From the NCBI GenBank assembly GCA_020636445.1, contig JACJXV010000021.1, forward strand, positions 1 through 64,000: DNA of 64,000 nucleotides, read 5' to 3'. The position numbers and the translations under genes are program-made. This document shows, in pieces, positions 61,131 through 64,000 of this stretch. Positions within the stretch are counted from its first letter, which is position 1. Each line of letters begins with the position of its first letter. The notes under the pieces were generated by a model. It saw nothing but the letters and a program-made list of their open reading frames with translations, made no database searches and was not told the DNA's origin. This DNA comes from Lewinellaceae bacterium (GTDB taxonomy: Bacteria > Bacteroidota > Bacteroidia > Chitinophagales > Saprospiraceae).

Positions 61131-61440
61131 TCCAGTCGAGGAAAATTTAGTGTGCAATAACTCCCAAGGACTTACCGCCTGCATCCTGCTGACAGAATAA
61201 GCCGGTTGTCGCATTGGCTAAGGCAGCTAATGCGCTAATAGCTAACACGCTAATACGCTGAAATTGTGTGCAACCATAGGGCACCCGCCTCCCTGCGCCT
61301 ACGGCTACGGGATTCGGGCAAGCTACTTAGGTCTGTTGACTGCTCACTGCTCACTGCTCACTGCTCACTGGAAGGGCATACCCGCCTTCGCCCGCGGAAG
61401 CCCGCCATAGGCGGACAAGCTTTGCGTGGGCGAGTCCTCA
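61131..61440. other. Gene-free region with repeats
   Basis: No gene. It holds a copy of the GCTAATA-type tail (about 61220-61275), an ~80-bp composite unit (61280-61375) and a palindrome CCGCC-ATA-GGCGG (61402-61414), all related to 59425-59740. Confidence 0.6.
61280..61375. repeat. Composite repeat, fourth unit
   Basis: Same orientation and order as 59497-59583: CACCCGCCTCCCTGCG, CGGCTACGGGATTCGGGCAA, then four TCACTGC heptamers. Together with 59425-59583 it brackets the mntA-hepT locus with direct repeats. Confidence 0.75.
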
Positions 61441-62832
61441 CTACTCCTCATTCCGCAAACTATACCAATCAATATTCCGGGTCAGATACATGATGGCACC
61501 CAGAATAAGTAAAAGGCCCAGACTACCGAGCAGCAGGGCGTAATCCTGCAGCTGGAGGAGGGAGAAGAAAAAGCCGTAGAGGATGGCCAGCATACCGCCT
61601 ACCAGTAAGGTGAGCTTGCGATTGCGCAACGCATAGGAACAATAGCCCGTGATCAGGGTCAGAATGACGACACAGCTGATCAGATAGGCCATGTTGAAAT
61701 TGAGGTGCTCGGAGATGGAGAGCAGCAGTACGTAGAATAACATGATCGCCGCTCCTACCAAAATGTATTGGATGGGGTGTAGTCGTTTGCGGTTCAGCAC
61801 TTCGATGAAGAAAAAGGCCAGGAAGGTGATGAAAATGAAGAAGCCGGCATACTTGGCCGAACGCATGGTTTTTTGATACTCATCGATGGGGAGCAGGAGG
61901 CGCACCCCAAAAGCGTTGGTCTGACCGCGGAAACCTCCCTGATCTGCGCCGACACTATAATCGATTATATCGGAGGGGTGGTTGCTGATGTAAGGACCTT
62001 GGCCTTGCTGTGGATAGTTGCGGTTCAACTGAAGTACCCGCCAGGAGGCCTGAAAGCCATTGTTGTCGACGGTGCGCTCGTCGGGGAGGAAGGCGCCTTC
62101 AAAACTGGGGTTGGGCCAATTGCCCTCCAGCCGGACCAGGGTTTCTTTGCCAAACGGTGTGAAGTAGAGGTCACTGCTGCCGTTGAGGTCGAGGTCCAGC
62201 GTGAACCGGAGATCCTGCTGGTAGGCTTCCCGCAGGTCGATGGGCACGCTGGTACCGGCCGGGAGGATGTCATTGGTTACGGTTCCGGGGCCAAATTCGT
62301 GGGTAACGCCGTTCAGCTGCACTTTCATGGCGTTGCGAATGCCTTTCATATCGCTGATTCCGAGGGTGAAAAGAGCATCCTCCCATCGCAGATCGGCTTC
62401 GGGTACGGTTAGCGCAGCGGCATTCAGCGGACTAAAGCTGCCGCTGATTTTGAGTGCCGTTTCGTAAAGCACCACGACATAAATACCCCGATATCGCTTT
62501 TCGGGATTAAGCTTACCGGTTACATTGACGGTGTCGGGAAGGAAATGGGCATACCCGGTGGTGACAATGGCCTTGCCTTGGTTATCGAGTTGGGTGCTTT
62601 GGTAGGGTACAGAGATGACGGGCCCGGATAAGGTTTGCTCCTGCCCCCATTTGGCGCTAACCTCCTGGATCGCTGCGTCGCGGACGTTTTCCCGTTCGTA
62701 AATCAATGAGCGCAACATGCTGGCCGGGATAAGCAGCAGCAAAATCAGCATGGCGATTATGAAAAGCTTCAGGGTTACGGAATTGCGTGCCCACTGATTG
62801 AGACGATCGAAGAAAGAGACCGGTTGTGACAT
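61441..62832 (-). CDS. creD: CreD-like inner-membrane protein
   Basis: 463 residues matching CreD/CreD-like: one N-terminal helix (LKLFIIAMLILLLLIPASML), SLIYERENVRDAAIQEVSAK, a large periplasmic part with GPVISVPYQ and YRGIYVVVLYETAL, then about five C-terminal helices (FFIFITFLAFFFIEV onward). CreD affects envelope stress and colicin tolerance in enterobacteria; here its role is unknown. No creB/creC is adjacent. Confidence 0.88.
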   Translation of the reverse strand: MSQPVSFFDRLNQWARNSVTLKLFIIAMLILLLLIPASMLRSLIYERENVRDAAIQEVSAKWGQEQTLSGPVISVPYQSTQLDNQGKAIVTTGYAHFLPDTVNVTGKLNPEKRYRGIYVVVLYETALKISGSFSPLNAAALTVPEADLRWEDALFTLGISDMKGIRNAMKVQLNGVTHEFGPGTVTNDILPAGTSVPIDLREAYQQDLRFTLDLDLNGSSDLYFTPFGKETLVRLEGNWPNPSFEGAFLPDERTVDNNGFQASWRVLQLNRNYPQQGQGPYISNHPSDIIDYSVGADQGGFRGQTNAFGVRLLLPIDEYQKTMRSAKYAGFFIFITFLAFFFIEVLNRKRLHPIQYILVGAAIMLFYVLLLSISEHLNFNMAYLISCVVILTLITGYCSYALRNRKLTLLVGGMLAILYGFFFSLLQLQDYALLLGSLGLLLILGAIMYLTRNIDWYSLRNEE

Positions 62833-62892
62833 GGCTACAGGGTTAAGGTGGTTTTTACGGATAACGCTTAACCCCTAGCAAAAATTTCGTTA

Positions 62893-63215
62893 AAATCAGT
62901 GCAGCGTAATGTAAAAACTTCTGGTTTTTGTTGGTGTGAGCAGTTCGCAGTTGGCAGCCCCTGGATGCATGTATTAAATCGGTGATAATCTGTGCAAAGC
63001 TGTGGTGAAGCAGTGAGCAGTGCCCGGACTGTGTGGGGGTAAAAAACCGGTCAACGAAAAATTTATCCGACTTCTTGAGCGACAGCGTAAGGAGGCGGGC
63101 CAGTCAGCAGTGGGCACTTCGAAACCAGATACCAGAAATTCACCCGCCTCCGGCGGGCCAGATACCAGATACCAGATACCAGAAACCAGAAACCAGATAC
63201 CAATCGGCGGTTTAA
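62893..63215. repeat. Dispersed intergenic repeat, copy 2
   Basis: Related to 25650-25855 (GCAGTTGGCAG, ATTAAATCGGTG, ATAATCTGTGCAAA, TGTGGTGAAGCAGTG, then CCAGAAA heptamers and CCAATCGGCGG). The heptamer array here is longer and interrupted by a palindrome. Confidence 0.65.
63121..63203. repeat. CCAGATA/CCAGAAA heptamer array with inserted palindrome
   Basis: Eight or more period-7 units (CCAGATA, CCAGAAA), broken by CCCGCC-TCC-GGCGGG at 63143-63157. Similar short arrays occur at 2056, 25828 and 41589. Confidence 0.75.
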
Positions 63216-63278
63216 TCCAGCTCCTTTTAGGCGATAACAACCCATGGTTACTTATGTCACAAAGGAATTAGTTCCTGC

Positions 63279-63920
63279 CTACAGGAAATCCCCATGCTCC
63301 AGCACCTGATTGATATAGTCCAGTTCTTCCTGGATTACGGTATGGGGCATCCCGGGGTATATTTGTTTGTTTACCCTGGCTCCCAGCTGGGTCAGTAAGG
63401 TGGCGCTGTCATTGACCCGCGTCAGGGGAATATGCGGATCGACATCGCTGCAACCGAGGAAAACAGGGGTTCCGGCAAAGTCGCCGGAGTAGCGTTCAGC
63501 CACCAACTGATCCCCGATCAAGCCTCCACTTAAGGCAAAAACGCCGCCATAACGCTGGGCATGGCGGGCTGTATATTCCAGGGTCAGACAAGCACCTTGT
63601 GAAAAGCCTGCATAAAAAATTTCCTGGGCGGGAATTCCGGCTTCCTGGCACTGCTCGGTTAATTGCTGTAGCAAGTCCAGCGCCGAGGAAAGTCCGGGTT
63701 CGTTGCGTTCGGTAGGCGCCAGGAAGCTAAACGGATACCAGGCATACTGGTCGGCCTGGGGAGCGATCAGGGCCATACCTGTGGTTTGCAGGTAACCGGC
63801 CAGACTGAGAATGTCAGCGGCATCGGCTCCCCGGCCATGGATAAGAATCAGGGCACGGCGGGCATCCCCCAGGGGGACCCCGGCATAGGTAGTGGCGGAA
63901 AGCTGGTGGTGGTGATTCAT
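63279..63920 (-). CDS. Alpha/beta-fold carboxylesterase (phospholipase/carboxylesterase family)
   Basis: 213 residues. Short hydrolase with LILIHGRGADAADILSLAGY (oxyanion), nucleophile elbow FYAGFSQGACLTLEYTAR (GFSQG, Ser), Asp in LGCSDVDPHIPLTRV, and His in YPGMPHTVIQEELDYI. It is of the YpfH/phospholipase-carboxylesterase group; acyl esters or thioesters are likely substrates. No signal peptide, so cytoplasmic. It runs to the window edge region with no visible partner. Confidence 0.9.
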   Translation of the reverse strand: MNHHHQLSATTYAGVPLGDARRALILIHGRGADAADILSLAGYLQTTGMALIAPQADQYAWYPFSFLAPTERNEPGLSSALDLLQQLTEQCQEAGIPAQEIFYAGFSQGACLTLEYTARHAQRYGGVFALSGGLIGDQLVAERYSGDFAGTPVFLGCSDVDPHIPLTRVNDSATLLTQLGARVNKQIYPGMPHTVIQEELDYINQVLEHGDFL

Positions 63921-64000
63921 CGTTAGCGAGTTAGAATAAAGGTGGTAATAAAGAGGTAATGGTTGGCCGGTTTGCTTCCTCCCAGGGCGGAAGTTGTAAG

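Larger units (their letters stand above)
62833..63278. other. Gene-free region with repeats
   Basis: No gene is supported. It carries the second copy of the dispersed repeat (62893-63215), a CCAGATA/CCAGAAA heptamer array (63121-63203) and a perfect CCCGCC-TCC-GGCGGG palindrome (63143-63157) inserted in that array. Confidence 0.6.

Overview
The window looks like a chromosomal piece of a Bacteroidota organism, most plausibly a Saprospiria/Lewinella-type bacterium. Evidence: a subtilase with a type IX secretion (Por) tail; the rpmB-rpmG-DUF4295-ftsY cluster; promoters of the Bacteroidota form TTG-N20-TAnnTTTG; weak use of Shine-Dalgarno sites; an ABC-permease/M1-peptidase fusion; and a grasp-with-spasm peptide cluster. 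No rRNA, CRISPR array or prophage was seen. Gene starts were moved to the signal peptide or conserved N-terminus where the longest frame began at an upstream TTG or GTG.

Layout. 1-12 kb: quinone oxidoreductase (cut by the window edge), SH3-like secreted protein, APP1-type phosphatase, NTF2-like protein, RlpA/SPOR protein, ftsY, DUF4295, rpmG, rpmB, tRNA-Arg, a secreted subtilase, a metal/cobalamin receptor, a second MDR reductase, and a lipase-like hydrolase. 12-25 kb: DUF2927 lipoprotein, S9 peptidase, OmpX-like porin, and a sulfur block: metZ and osmC on one strand, then a SAM riboswitch, a Cys-rich leader peptide, metY and metX on the other. Small membrane proteins and a beta-lactamase-fold hydrolase follow. 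25-42 kb: GNAT, the ABC/M1 fusion with its ATPase, a divergent LytS/LytR-type two-component pair, a hydroxyacid dehydrogenase next to a SNF2 helicase, an ScfR-type regulator, DUF1990 and YndJ, a nuclease and DUF6671. 42.5-49 kb: a grasp-with-spasm RiPP cluster on the minus strand (precursor, ATP-grasp, 93-aa unknown, SPASM protein, C39 ABC exporter, HlyD adaptor). 51-57.6 kb: TetR-TolC-MFP-RND efflux operon. 57.7-61.4 kb: an ISAs1-family IS, long repeat arrays, and a broken MntA/HepT module. 61.4-64 kb: CreD and a carboxylesterase.

The strongest discovery candidates are (1) a 40-codon leader ORF ending Cys3-Arg-Cys3-stop that begins 10 nt after the SAM aptamer and precedes metY, suggesting joint SAM and cysteine sensing; (2) the RiPP cluster with a Thr/Ser/Asp/Glu-rich core and a small unknown protein translationally coupled between the two maturation proteins; and (3) an unusually rich set of intergenic repeats: MITE-like elements with terminal inverted repeats, heptamer tandem repeats, CCCGCC-loop-GGCGGG palindromes and 91-bp tandem arrays. 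Several of these repeats supply or overlap the stop codons of genes.
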